This document shows positions 28,601-38,751 of a stretch of DNA of 64,000 nt, in pieces. The stretch covers positions 18,794,265 to 18,858,264 of the forward strand of contig NC_092573.1 in assembly GCF_037975245.1 (NCBI RefSeq), given 5' to 3'. Source of the DNA: Apostichopus japonicus. Its lineage: Eukaryota > Echinodermata > Holothuroidea > Aspidochirotida > Stichopodidae. The position numbers and the translations under genes are program-made. The number at the start of each line of letters is the position of its first letter. The first letter of the stretch is position 1. A model generated the notes under the pieces. It saw only the letters and a list, made by a program, of their open reading frames with translations, did not search any database and was not told the DNA's origin.

Positions 28601-31600
28601 AAATTTAAATGAAGTACCGTCTAGTAGGGCAATATTAGCTGACTATTGAAAATGTAAGAAATAGAATTCAAGAGTCTTTACACCGTTTAAGTGTGGGAGA
28701 GCTATAACAGAACACAAGGTAATGTATTAAGTACTAACTCATACAAGTGCTACCTACTTCAACCAAGTGCACAGAAACGGATGTGTTTAAAGGTCTTCAT
28801 AACTTTGACGGAATTAATATTACGCGCTATTTCCTTACCTGTATCTTTGTACAGTCAACAAATACTGTTAGATTAACAGGTGGTGATTGATATGACTATA
28901 CACTGCTATTACACTGCCATAGGTGATTAGGGAGGCCAAATAAATATACTGTATATCCCAAAATTTAATAATAATTATAAATATTATTTAGCCTTGATTT
29001 TCTTTATTATTTGGATGAAATTTAGAAATTGACCTACATGTGAATTAAATTACAATCTTCTTAAAGAACCGGAATAAATATTTGTCGAAAACCCGACAGA
29101 ATCAACACAATAATCTGAAACTCACAGCATGTATTTTTGACGACATGCTACTATAGTAGCACGTACTACAGTATAGAGCTTGTTGTAAATTACATCATGT
29201 AATGTACTGTACAGTACTTAGCAAAGTTGCCACACTACTGCAATTCATGAATAGAGGCAAGTCACTGCTTGAAGAACATATCAATGACATATCAGTTTTG
29301 TCACACGACAAAAAATATAGTTTTTAATGAGTAGAAGGAAGCATTTGCACCAGTGGTTTTAAATGACAATTACTGCTCCTTTGAAATAACGAGCGGATCT
29401 ATGAGTTTATGAAACCAAGGCAAGGAAACTAGTCGAAGGTCAAACGTATTTCACATGATCCCCTACTGTGTGATACCGAGCATAAGAATTTTCCATACAA
29501 TAGCTCTCTACAAAAATTCAACAAAAGAGGTTAAAAATAATATAAAGATTGAAAGGCTAAAATAAAATATGATTTGAAGTATCATGCGATGATTTGTGTA
29601 AAAAGTTCCTGTTTTTATCGCTCTCTCTCTCTCCCTCTCTTTGAATTCATTCACACTTTTTCGTCCTTACTTGAAAAGGAAAAAAGTCTACAATTAAATT
29701 ACATTTGTTCTACTGTACTCCTTTTAATAAGCCAACAAATTCCTTTTGCATGTGACAACGGGTCTTTCAGCAGAAACAACACAGTTTCATACACACACAG
29801 ACATTCTCCAAGGCACTCAAGGCGTTATGCGAGGAGGAATTCGCAGCTGTATTTGAATGTCCACAGGGCACAGCCGGTAATACCAACTAGCGGTAATTAC
29901 TAGACCCTCATGTCTACATGGTGGAATTGAATTTACCATGCAGTACATACATCAAGTATGTCAGTTACAATTCTATTCTTAGCCTACTGCACAAGAACAT
30001 CTGTACAAATCTCATACCCTCATTTAAAACCAGTGATTTGCTTTGATATCCAGGGTAAACTTTTTGATACTACAGTGAAATCTAAATGTTGTTATTGTTC
30101 ATGGGTGATCAATTCTCTGGTCAAATAATATAGAAGAAACAGGAAATTCTTTGACTTTATTCTTTATGTTAGTTTAATTTTTATTTTCAACCACTTTCAC
30201 TGCACAACTTGTATGGTAATGACATCAGAAATTATGCTCAGTCGTTTTGCTCTGGACACTACAGATCTATGCACAGAATCCTAATTTTTGTTTGCATTTT
30301 ACTAGACAATCAATATCATCTCAGATTAAAATCACTCCACACACAGAATCTAACACTAATAATTGACTGTCCATAAAATTTCCATCTTTATTTAATTAAT
30401 ATCCCCTGCTGTATTTACTATTCAAATAGTTATCCCAAAATAGCGCAGAACATCAAATATTTCTCAGAGTTGCTTAATTAAGCAGTACACGACTTGGGTG
30501 CATAAGTTGTGCCTTCAAAATGTTAATGTAATCGTTGTGCTGACATTTTTTTATGCTCTGCAATCTAGTTACAATGTATTCACTGTAAGGTTTCAACCAG
30601 CAATGATGGAGTAATGGTCTTTTCACTCTCCCCCACCCCCTTCCCAAGCCTGGCAAATAAGAATTTAACATGCATTTGAATGTGAGAATATCAAAGACTA
30701 AGGAAACAGAATGGACAAAACAAATATTGCCAACTAGAAAGAAGAAAGTCCCCCCATCCCTCCACCCCCTCCCACCTCCATCTCTCTTCCAAGTTCCAAC
30801 CCTACCTACTACCATAGATGCCTACCCCCTCCCTCCCTCAAGACAAAGAATGAGCTATTGAGCTACATGGTCATTCATTATGCCTAAAGCCCATTTTCAC
30901 CTAGTACAGTAGTGCTGGCACAGTGAACACATGCAGTCCTTTGTCAAGCACAAGTAGTCTTATCAATTATATATCGGACCAACATCTTAAAGTCTCAATA
31001 CATGTTAGCTAAATGAATTTCGGAAAACAAACTTCCGAAGTAGATTCAATGTTTCTTATTCTTTTGCACTCTGACCAGGTGGGTTTAATGGAGAAAAGCT
31101 GTCACAAAGAAATTTATTTTCTGTTGCCCTTATGGCACAAACTATTTCCTGTAAAATCACTGTGACCACCCACCCATGTCAACATCTTGTATATTCATCG
31201 ATTCATAAATAGTCTACACATGCGGCCCGATCAAGATTTTAACAGAGTCCTTCTCTAATCGTCCACTTTTTTCAATTCCACGGAGGAAATGAAATGACGC
31301 AAGCTACATCGATAAGACCAAGAGAAAGATACCTTTCAAGAGAAGGGACCTAAGACAGGCTAGCCACGAAAGTGAAAGTAGGCTTAGGCCTTACGGTTAG
31401 CAAAACAGATGGATTTGATTGGCGCATGATCTGTTGGGCGGGGCTTGTAAATTTTGATTGAAGTTTGTAGAATGTAAAGACTTGTTAAAAAATCTGGCGA
31501 ATTTTATTCAGCTCCAAATTTTTAACAATATATAACTCAATAAAAATAATGAATATTGATATAAAAGTTGCATAGAACGGTGTCATTTTCACAGAGCTTT

Positions 31601-34600
31601 AAGTGCAGTATGCTGGAAAAGGTGATATTTAAATTTAGCAAACAAGTACTGAGACTTTTAGATCATTCCTATTTTACAAGTTTACAATAAAGGGCTACTT
31701 ATAATTATCTGTCCATATAATTTCCATAGAAACCTTTCTGAAACTTTTTTATCTTCTAGATTATAGTTCATTCCATATATAATTAATCACAAAATAGTAG
31801 TAGCTGTGTATGGTACCTTAGTACCTTCCAATATTCCTAGAAATATCTTTAAACTTGGTTTGAAGATATTTTTACACATTACCAATCCTTCACAACAGAT
31901 CCATTTGTAGAGAGGGAAGTTTGAGTCCATTGCAATCATCAAAAAAGAAGAAAACATATGCTGACTCATAACTACCAACCATTATTTCATTCATGAATAT
32001 AAAGCACAATTATTGTAAACTTACCTTTGAATTGCTTGTACAATGGTTTTGTCAAATCGACCCAGCACTGAAAAGAAAATGGCAAGAGGAACTCAATTTG
32101 TATTGCCTTGAACAGAACCATGGACCTAATGGTTATAATTGGAAACTCTAACAGTACATCAAGCATTCACCCATAATATAAGTATGGTTGGTATTTCAAT
32201 TGAAGATTGCATTTAGTAATTTTAACAGCAGTGTTTTAAAATTTTCTTGTCAGCAAATTTCGTGACAAAAGTTTCACATATCTGGCCAAAATCTTCTTTT
32301 CCTGTCCACAAAGAAACAAGGGGATAAATTGTTAGATTTTCACTTTGAAGTATAATGCTAAGCAAAGGGCTATGTCTCAGTACAAAGGCACACTGTCAAC
32401 ATTGTGAAAGTTAAGAACACATTAGAACATGTGTTTTATTTAAAGTAGCATTTTGAGTTGATTTTGATCTTTACTATGTTTAGAATCTATATAAAAATCA
32501 CATTACAATGTACAGTAGTCTATAAGCTTCAATTATTATTTTTCATTTCAAATAATGAAACACAAATCAACCTATTTCATTTATGAGATTAATAAAACTA
32601 ATGAACAAACTGCTTGCACAATAAATGTTGAGAGATGATCATATACAATTGTCGAAATATCTAGGAGGCTGTCTAGGCTTCATCAGTTGCTTACTTTGAG
32701 CTATAATAGACATGTACTGTAGGTAGGTTCAGTGGTAAAATTGTGGACTAAAACAAAATAATTATTTTTTCTTTCTTTCATTTCAAAACGGCACATTTAT
32801 TTCACTATATACCCTCTGTTTATCTTTGTTCAAGTATCTCAATCCAAAGTAGTCCTTCTCTTCCAACTTGAGTTCCTTGCAAACATGGTCCATAAGTCTC
32901 TGGCCCTTTTCATCTTTCTGTAAATAGCAAAGGACATGAAAGTAATTGAACTATTTTAAGCAAAACAAAGTCACATACAAGTATGTATAATTGCTATGTA
33001 CATGCAAGAGAATAGATAACAATATCTTAAGCATAACCAAGGAATGATGGACCCTCAAAGTAACTTTTAAAGTTTTTAAGGCTTATTTCCCCTTGTTGGA
33101 CTATTAAAAACCTATGAAACCCACCTCCAAACCCTCCCCTTGCATAGTCTACTTGTTATATAAATATATAGCCTAGTAACCACTGTGAGTAACCAGTGAA
33201 GCCTATGTTGTAAACAAAGAAATGTTCCAGCTGGGGAAATGTGTTGCTAATGGTCAGTTTCCTTCATGGTTCCCATTCCTCTGAATTAAAGGGTGTGAAG
33301 ACTCGTGCAAAAAGAAATGTCTAATGCCGGTAATCTGACCTACTGTAGTTTCGAATAAGGTGTAACAGAAGTGTTTGCAGCCAGTGGCGGAGCGTCCATA
33401 CAGTCACAGAGGGGGGGGGGGAAGCCCCCCTGACGGACTCAAATGGACTGCTGGCGCCCTTTTCAGCTTTTTACCACTTTTTACTTAAATTCGAAATTAT
33501 CTTTTTTATTGCGCTCTCAAATACGTATTGACATTTGTCACAATTTGTTGGTGTAATTTTCTGACAAAAAAGCGATGACACCTATTTATTCTTCATTTGT
33601 CTGCAAATTAGCAAGGCCCGGAAAGGGTCATTTCCGGCGATCTAGGGAGTATCTTTACTCAAAACCTTTCTGTACGCTCTGCTTAGATAGTGTCAAAAGC
33701 GCCCCTACAGACCATTCTCACCCCCCCCCCCGACCAATACCCCTAGCTCCGCCACTGTAGACACCACCAGCGACCCAAAAAAAAACACGCACAGCTTTTT
33801 AATTATTCCCAATTATCTTTTTTAATGCGCTCTCATATATGTATTGACATTTGTCACCTTTTGTTGGTGTAATTTTCTGACAAAAGGGCGATGACACCTA
33901 TTTATTCTTCGTTTATCTGCAAAGTAGCAAGGCCCGGAAAGGGCCATTTCCGGCGATCTAGGGAGTATCTTTACTCAAAAAATTTCTGTACGCTCTGCTT
34001 AGATAGTGTCGAAAGCGCCCCTACAGACCATTCTGGCCCCCCGGGCAATACCCCAAGCTCCCCACTGTAGACACCACCAGCGACCCCAAAATATACACAC
34101 ACAGCTTGCTACCGTCGTTAATTAGACACTACTGTAGTGTACAGTCTGTACATACAGCTGCGGTCAATACCCACAGCACAGTGTATAAACAATACAGCGA
34201 TGGACATCTCAGGTTCAGCTTAAGATAACATGGTATCACGTTTCATTACCGTCTGCATTTTGTAGTGACACAAACAAAAGGTCACTTGCAAGCAACAGAA
34301 AGTTAACTTTTTGAGATGGCCGCACACGGTTTGGGCGGGTCTTCAATGCCTTTACGGCAGTTTTTTCTTACTTAGTCTAGGACTAGGTCGTGAACGATAT
34401 TGGAACCACTGTCTTGCCAGACCAGATGCAAATCTCACTTAGCCTAGGGGCCTAGGCCTAATCATATTTTACAATCAAATAGTTTCTTTCCAGTAGTGAA
34501 ATGCTGACTTTGAATGAGCGAAATTGGGCCCCTCCATGCTATAGCCAAGGCGAATAACATAAAATAGGCATGAAGGCCTAGGTCTACTGATGTTACCAAG

Positions 34601-34826
34601 TAATACTATAATCTAGCATAGGCTTAGGCTAACGACGTTAGAGTACACCTAGGCCTAGCCTTGCCTAAGGACAGTGGCAAATACCAACACATCTTCAACA
34701 CAAACATTTTCGTTGCAATAATAACACAACATCTTCTCTTGTTCTCATATTTACCTTGTACTTGAATTCTATGTTATCCAAGGTACCGTCCAATAGTTCA
34801 ACGAAACAAACATAAGATCCCGACAT
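1452..34826 (-). CDS. FERM-domain protein (FRMD3/5-like), 3' incomplete, seven coding exons
   Basis: Cytoskeletal-adaptor family; FERM domains usually bind membrane lipids and cytoplasmic tails of membrane proteins at the cell cortex. Exons, from the 5' end: 34826-34755, 32917-32813, 32067-32025, 23047-22868, 7512-7389, 4391-4304 and 1604-1452. All junctions are GT/AG, and the phases (0,0,1,1,2,0) join into one 255-codon frame. F1 lobe (residues about 5-75) has LLDG, KGQRLMDHVC and DYFGLRY, followed by DKQRCWVDLTK. F2 (about 80-170) has RVKFYP, LKEEISRY, LFLQLKRDL and GRLHC, then LGDY. F3 starts near residue 196 with TYGIDPF. DKQRxW, KRDL and the spacing to TYGxDP resemble FRMD3/FRMD5 most among the families I recall, with EPB41L4 next; that assignment is inference. 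The remaining F3 and the C-terminal region lie left of the window. An in-frame TAA precedes the ATG, supporting this start. Confidence 0.88.
1605..4303. other. FERM intron 6
   Basis: Non-coding as far as I can see. It contains a G-rich run near 1830-1850, a C-run of over 20 bases near 2885-2904 and general AT-rich sequence. No gene recognised on either strand. Confidence 0.6.
4304..4391 (-). CDS. FERM gene exon 6
   Basis: 88 bases, with acceptor TTTTTTCAG and donor ACT|GTGAGT. It enters in phase 2 (AG|A gives Arg) and leaves in phase 0. It encodes GESASDAEGDFIEEASHLM followed by TYGIDPFQVT, the link from F2 into the F3 (PH-like) lobe. Confidence 0.88.
4392..7388. other. FERM intron 5
   Basis: AT-rich intron with a short (AT)n run near 6395-6420. 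No coding exon or recognisable repeat element found. Confidence 0.6.
7389..7512 (-). CDS. FERM gene exon 5
   Basis: 124 bases, acceptor TTTGCAG, donor ATGAG|GTAAAT. The split codon G|CA gives Ala, so exon 4 and this exon read IIQ-A-SLGDYN. It then encodes GYASEFDLFP and LRKRVEELH, the end of F2. It ends in phase 2. Confidence 0.9.
7513..15305. other. FERM intron 4, left part
   Basis: AT-rich, no gene recognised. It has C-runs near 7700, 8790 and 13310. Small local repeats are a 24-bp direct pair at 13697-13743 (GAAATGAGCACACACAAAAA) and two copies of ATTCTTTATTGTAATGTAT near 11270-11310. The palindrome-like motif TACTGTA/TACAGTA is frequent from about 10 kb onward. Confidence 0.5.
15312..15721 (+). 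pseudogene. P2X7 C-terminal-domain-like relic, frameshifted
   Basis: The first frame starts at ATG 15312 (MAGPQPYDFEPIFHSAQ) and stops at 15429. A second frame, shifted by one base, runs 15410-15721 and encodes YGNCAIMEVECVCCHEVDYF, then GCLTVSTDFETVC. A GNC...M...ECVCC.E cysteine cluster followed by a C(I/L)T..(F)..VC motif is the pattern of the cytoplasmic zinc-binding domain of P2X7 receptors, which also occurs as free-standing proteins in many animals; those often start with PY-FEP, as here. The domain's later part (the YR..AYR / GYLG region) is not visible. It sits in an intron of the FERM gene on the opposite strand. The frame break suggests a dead copy; an overlooked tiny intron is less likely. 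Confidence 0.55.
15722..18137. other. FERM intron 4, middle part
   Basis: Apart from the TTAA-flanked element at 16230-16606 I see no gene. A doubled TTTAATTTAATTGGGGC lies at 16599-16632. The rest is AT-rich. Confidence 0.5.
16230..16606 (+). mobile_element. TTAA-flanked MITE, copy 1
   Basis: The ends are inverted: the left reads TTAAAGGCATTGAAGACTCG and the reverse complement of the right end reads TTAAAGGGTGTGAAGACTCG. TTAA lies at both borders, which may be the target duplication as in piggyBac-type elements; the superfamily is uncertain. It has no coding capacity. A second copy in the opposite direction lies at 33284-34354. Confidence 0.7.
18138..18268. repeat. 44-bp tandem repeat, three copies
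   Basis: Three diverged units beginning TTTGT(A/T)A..., each containing GCAAA-C-CTGAAATTTTA and AATGCTGAT, start at about 18138, 18181 and 18225. Confidence 0.8.
18305..20970. repeat. 2.7-kb interspersed repeat made of direct repeats, GGTTCCTT-flanked
   Basis: Begins with AGAGCCCAAGGGCACTGTGG and GGTTCCTTGC, and ends in a hairpin GGTTCCTT...AAGGAACC at about 20940-20968. Inside are repeated blocks with GACCTTTGGTGACCTCGGAT, CACATGACC(C/G)TTAAGTTTG and CACTGGGAGTTATTGCA. Two nearly identical units of about 419 bp lie at 19021-19439 and 19440-19858, and a further partial unit is near 20340-20700. A CA/TACA microsatellite lies at 20889-20925. No protein coding was found. Its family is unknown to me. 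Confidence 0.8.
20971..22867. other. FERM intron 4, right part
   Basis: Contains a 30-bp tandem repeat (21957-22030), a doubled TTAAATACGGTCAG near 21729-21760, a G-run at 22200 and a short GA run at 22379-22393. No gene recognised. Confidence 0.5.
21957..22030. repeat. 30-bp tandem repeat rich in TACTGTAC
   Basis: Units CTGTACAGATACTGTAC(T/C)G then AACACATGGTA at 21964 and 21994, with a third partial unit at 22024. Each contains two TACTGTA/TACAGTA palindromic cores. Confidence 0.85.
22868..23047 (-). CDS. FERM gene exon 4 (F2 lobe)
   Basis: 180 bases, acceptor CTTGCAG, donor CAAG|GTACTG, phase 1 in and out. It encodes RVKFYP, LKEEISRYQLFLQLKRDL, GRLHC and GSYIIQ, the most conserved stretch of the FERM F2 lobe. 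The first intron bounding it is about 9.0 kb and the next about 15.4 kb. Confidence 0.93.
23048..32024. other. FERM intron 3 (about 9 kb)
   Basis: AT-rich, no exon recognised. It holds poly-G or poly-C runs near 23740 and 25520 and the (GGA)n tract at 27872-28002. Confidence 0.5.
27872..28002. repeat. (GGA)n microsatellite
   Basis: About 130 bp of nearly pure GGA/GAG triplets with rare interruptions. On the minus strand it reads as poly-Pro or poly-Ser; this is low complexity, not a gene. Confidence 0.97.
32025..32067 (-). CDS. FERM gene exon 3
   Basis: A 43-base exon between a CAG acceptor and AAAG|GTAAGT. It encodes CWVDLTKPLYKQFK, the F1-F2 linker that in FRMD3/5 reads (D)KQRHWL...KS-VKQ. 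It ends in phase 1. Too short to stand out as an open reading frame; identified from family pattern and phase. Confidence 0.88.
32068..32812. other. FERM intron 2
   Basis: A 745-bp AT-rich intron with nothing further recognised. Confidence 0.7.
32813..32917 (-). CDS. FERM gene exon 2
   Basis: 35 codons between acceptor TTTACAG and donor AGG|GTATAT, both phase 0. It encodes the ubiquitin-like F1 core with KGQRLMDHVC and KDYFGLRYLN, a strong FERM signature. Confidence 0.92.
33382..33757. mobile_element. hAT-type MITE inside the TTAA element
   Basis: Inverted termini CAGTGGCGGAGC...GCTCCGCCACTG, about 376 bp. Compared with the uninterrupted copy at 16.5 kb the insertion point lies after AAGTGT. 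The flanking octamers TTTGCAGC and TAGACACC match at only four of eight positions, so the target duplication is eroded or altered. Confidence 0.65.
33493..34085. repeat. tandem duplication, two units of about 310-316 bp
   Basis: The segment from TTATCTTTTTTATTGCGCTC (33497) through TAGACACCACCAGCGACC (33758) recurs from 33813 through 34068, including GGCCCGGAAAGGG and the MITE right end. The length difference comes from a shorter C-run in the second unit. Confidence 0.88.
34755..34826 (-). CDS. FERM gene coding exon 1 (start codon)
   Basis: 24 codons beginning MSGSYVCFVELLDG, the first strand of the F1 lobe. The donor is AAG|GTAAAT (phase 0). The upstream sequence on this strand has an in-frame TAA nine codons before the ATG, so this is the first possible start in the exon. 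Confidence 0.85.
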
Positions 34827-36093
34827 GTTTGCGTGTTTTTTATCCAACTTAAGTTAGAACGATCCTTGATATTGTTATTACCAAAATGATATCAATAAGG
34901 CAAAAAGCCACTACTACCAGACTACCAGTGAGTCATTATTCTGCAACGCATTCTGTTTATGTTGACAAATGTTAACGATTGAAATCACATGTACTGGGCG
35001 CTTAGCGCAGGTTTCATGACGTCACGAGATGTGGCAGCAAAGCTAAATGACTGACTAAATGGTCTTTGCTTTCCACTACAGCGTGAAGGCGCGATGACAA
35101 GACTTATTTCGTTGATCATTTTGTGACGAATTGGACATGTGAGGATCGATATTTTTATTCCTTCGCTATTATTTTCTTCTTTCTTAATGATATGACCATC
35201 TGAGCAAGAAATATCCAGGCAGGGGGGGGGGGGGTTAATATTGTTTTCTAATGTCGCAATACATCGTACATACGGATGGGGGGGGGGGGGGGTATGTTGA
35301 CAATGCTGAGGATTTTCTACCGACAGAAGTACTCTAACACGTCCGTCTTTGACCCGTCTCGTCGCTAAGACAACTGCATCCAGGGTAGCATCAACACCAA
35401 AGCTCACGGAAAGAAGAAAGAAATCCAAACAAACTCTCGTGGTGTGAGAAGGAACGGCAATACGTTCTGAAAAGAAGTTTTGTTTTGAAGAATCATCGTA
35501 GCTAAATGAGGTCATCATCACTTTGAGTAAATTTAACATACCAACTTCTTTTGTTACTGAAAACTAACCGCCTGTCCCTAATGAGCAGAAAGTTCACGTT
35601 ACCGAAAACGCACTGTCATGTCCATGTTGCTCGATTTAAAGCCTGGAAAGCGAATCACGAAATCACTTATAAATCCGAGAAACGACAATCGTGACCGCCT
35701 GCCTTCAAGTGTAATTGAATGCAATAGAAAGCGATCGTTACCGGGGCTTTTGACTCATATGGCCGGTGTGATTCCCGAGCAACATTTCTTTTGTTATTTA
35801 GAATCTTCGAATAGGCCGGGACAGAGGGGGGGGGGGACTTTTGTATCACTGTGAACACACCATTTTATATGATCACACATTCTATTTGAACTTCCCACAA
35901 ATCCCACGCAATTATGACTCTACATATCTGCGTGCTTCTATAGTTAAGCAATTATTAACAACATAAAAAAAATTGTCTCGCAAAATTCAGTGCATTCTAT
36001 CGTTTTGTAAGCCTTATATATCCCACAATTCACTACTTCCTGGTACATGTCTCTTGTTATAAAAGGAATAGAATTGTTTCAGCTCTAGGCCTA
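34827..36093. other. region upstream of the FERM gene
   Basis: Presumed promoter or 5'-UTR area of the FERM gene. Contains three G-runs of 10-12 bases (35222, 35280, 35826). The open frames here (for example minus 34985-35539) run through those G-runs and match nothing I know. No TATA box can be assigned with confidence. Confidence 0.4.
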
Positions 36094-36942
36094 TACACTC
36101 AAAAAAATGAAGTGTTGAAAAGTAATCGATAAGTGTCATATCAAACACTTCAGCCTAGCTCGTACAGGGACAACACCCTCCTTGCTAATTTTACACTTTC
36201 CGAGTGTTGAAAATCTAACACCTCGCTGGTGTTGAATTTATCAACACTTGCAGGTGTCATTGTCACACCCAGTCCCCTAAATTTAGCTCTTCAAAGGTGT
36301 TTATTACTCAGTTGATGGGAGAGCTGTAGTAACACCACATGTCTGGCTATATTCTTACACTTTTTGCGTGTTGAATATAGCCAACACCTTACTGATATTC
36401 AATTGACACTTGCAGGTGAAATTGCAAACCCCAAATCCCATAAATATAACACTTACACTCAAAAAACGTGATACACAGGTTAAGTAAAATTATACTTAAT
36501 TTTCATGTGAAATAAGAACACTAAAACATTTAAGTAAAAATTACTTAACTGCTGGTTTGTACAGTTTTACATGTTTATTATGTAACGCAAATACAATACT
36601 GTTATGTAAAATTTTGCCAGAGAAGTTTACATAGCACCCATTTAGTAAATATTTTATACAGGTTTTAGGTTAATTATTACCTAGTAATTAGGTAAACAAT
36701 ATATGGATGCATGTTTGAATCGCTCACAGCAGAGAGGTACATTTAAGAGAGCAAAAAGCAATGACAACACAAACAATTCAGAATGTGCGATTTTCAGCAA
36801 TTAAACACCCTACTACCTTCCTATTCCAGAGGTCCATATATTATATCCCATTAAATGTAAAATAAACAATTTAGGCTATAAAAATACTGTCTTGTGGAAT
36901 GAAGTCAACTTAAAAGTGCCAACATTTTCAATTGCTACAGTT

Positions 36943-37470
36943 CAGTTACTTGGTCTTTATTGTTTGCGCATACCTTTTGGTATTCCAGATTAAACACAAA
37001 GAAACAATTCTTCCCAAAGTCAATTTCAAATCATGCAACAACTTTAGAGAAATTCTGATCCATGGGATGAGAAAACATGGAGTGCTGTGTATGATGACTG
37101 CTACACTACAGTGACTATGTATTTGTTGTTGGCAAATGCCTTTTGGTATTCCAGATTAAACACAAGAAACAACTCTTCCCAAAGTCAATTTCAAATAGGC
37201 AACAACTTTAGATATATATGCTGATCCGTGGGATGAGAAAACGTAGAGTGCTATCTCTGATGAATGCTACACTGCAGTTACTTTGTCTTTGTTGTTGGCT
37301 CGTGCCTTTGGTATTCCAAATTAAACACAAAGAAACAACTCTTCCCAAAGACAATTCCAAATAAGCAACAACTTAACATACATTCTGATCCGTGAGATGA
37401 GGAAACGTGGAGTGCTGTCTATGACAACTGCTAAACTGCAGTTACTTTGTCTTTTTTGCTGGCACGGTAA
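36943..37470. repeat. 166-bp tandem repeat, three units plus part of a fourth reaching into a CDS end
   Basis: Units start with CAGT(T/G)ACT at 36943, 37109, 37275 and 37439 (periods 166, 166, 164). They share GGTATTCCA(G/A)ATTAAACACAA, CTTCCCAAAG and TGATCC(A/G)TG(G/A)GATGAG. The fourth start (CAGTTACTTTGTCTTTTTTG) coincides with the last codons of the two-exon gene, so the array seems to have grown from the gene's 3' end. Confidence 0.88.
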
Positions 37471-38751
37471 GCATAAAAATCTCGAATCTGGTTGCACTTC
37501 ACACCACCAGGCAACTGGTTGACAACTTTTTGGAAAAATTCCCAGGCACCGAAACTTGCAATTTGGTATAATTCAGATTTAACACGTAGAATGATATGAA
37601 GCAACATCAATGGCTTCATAAATGTCCTCTGGGGTAGGGCATGTCTCTCGATGATCACAAATGACTGCTGAGGATGTATTTTGCTTCCTCCAAGAAGTAA
37701 CACATATTGCTGAGGTCTTTCTGAAATCTTTTGCAAATAGAATTCCAAGTTGATGCTACCTAAGTAACAAAGAAAAGAAAGGAAAATTCCCATCATAATG
37801 TAGTTGTGTTAAAACATTCTTGGAGCATAAGCAGTTATTTACATGTACCCCTCACAAAACATTGACATTCCTAAAGAAAATGCACACAATTTAATCAGTT
37901 TTGGTTGTCTTCTTCAAGCACATTTGAAACTAGAAAGCCAGATGGCCTATAGTGATTCCTTGTCAAAACTTGCATTAAACTTTCATCAGACAATGTAGGC
38001 AACTTTTACAACCAATGCATCATGTTAACAATGCTTAAAACAATGCTCACTCCCATTGTATGCAATTGTGTAGATGGCTATGAACTATAACAGCTAGATC
38101 ACTTCCATAATATCGCTAAATTATAGTTGGGCCTAGGTCTAAAAGTATCACCGATCCACATCAGCTTCGGCCAACTTGCTACAACTTACAAGCTAAAATG
38201 GCAATTAGTGGTAATTATATATTGCATCACATGAATATATGTTTATCCCTTATTAAACATTGTACCAGCGTAACTATAGGCCCATGCCCGATGCTATTAA
38301 AAATGCATTGCCTGGAAATAGCCTAAGTATATCCTACTAGGCTAGTACTACTACTATTTAAAAAAGTGACTCGCAGGGTATACGAAGTTACGGTTAACGC
38401 CCAAAAGGAATAGAATGCACTAGGTTACATAAAAGGCCTAGACCAAAGTCCTCCGTCCGTCCGTAGGCAATTCCGTTTAATTTTACTTGTATGTAGGTTA
38501 CACAGATTCGTTGACAATTATGAGTTGACTATGACAAACAGCACCTAGCCTATTATATTAACTTATCGTATGACTTTAACGTTAGGTCTACGTAACGCAA
38601 GCGATTCAAATGCATTCGTCTACCCAACTTAGTCGTGGGTCTCTAAGCATATCTCGTTCTTTTCACGTTCACTTACATAATATCAAAACATACCTCCGAA
38701 TTTTTCAATCAATTCTTCCAGGCCCCAGTCTCCTATAACGTCATTTTCCAT
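37431..38751 (-). CDS. small two-exon gene carried by the TA-flanked element, function unknown
   Basis: Exon 1 is 38751-38694 (MENDVIGDWGLEELIEKFGG region) and exon 2 is 37759-37431, with TAG at 37431-37433. The donor is GGAG|GTATGT and the acceptor TTACTTAG; the phase-1 join gives a 128-residue product. The N-terminal GDWGLEELIEKF looks like the first helix of a SAM domain. The body contains QYVLLLGG, SFVIIERHALP, LMLLHIIL and AWEFFQKVVNQLPGG. This layout (short SAM-like start, then a hydrophobic body with an acidic IIE/IVDK motif) recalls a family of uncharacterised multicopy genes in fish and marine invertebrates; that link is from memory and unproven. There is no signal peptide and no transposase motif. 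A more 5' ATG (38756) opens only a 7-codon overlapping frame. A middle exon may be missing. Confidence 0.6.

Larger units (their letters stand above)
33284..34354 (-). mobile_element. TTAA-flanked MITE, copy 2, interrupted by insertion and duplication
   Basis: Reverse-orientation relative of the 16230-16606 element. Its left end is ATTAAAGGGTGTGAAGACTC, and its right end is GGTCTTCAATGCCTTT with the outer TTAA changed to TTTA(C). The element is split after AACAGAAGTGTT by a hAT-type MITE (33382-33757) plus a partial second copy of that insert, so it is about 1.07 kb instead of about 0.38 kb. It lies in FERM intron 1. Confidence 0.72.

Noticed and set aside
34985-35539. 184-codon minus-strand open frame upstream of the FERM gene
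   Set aside because: Passes through two long G-runs read as poly-Pro, has no recognisable motif and no splice context I can support.
37907-38002. Minus-strand stretch LPTLSDESLMQVLTRN inside the intron of the two-exon gene, resembling a second SAM helix
   Set aside because: No acceptor in the phase required by exon 1 and no donor at its end; may be a decayed exon but cannot be supported.
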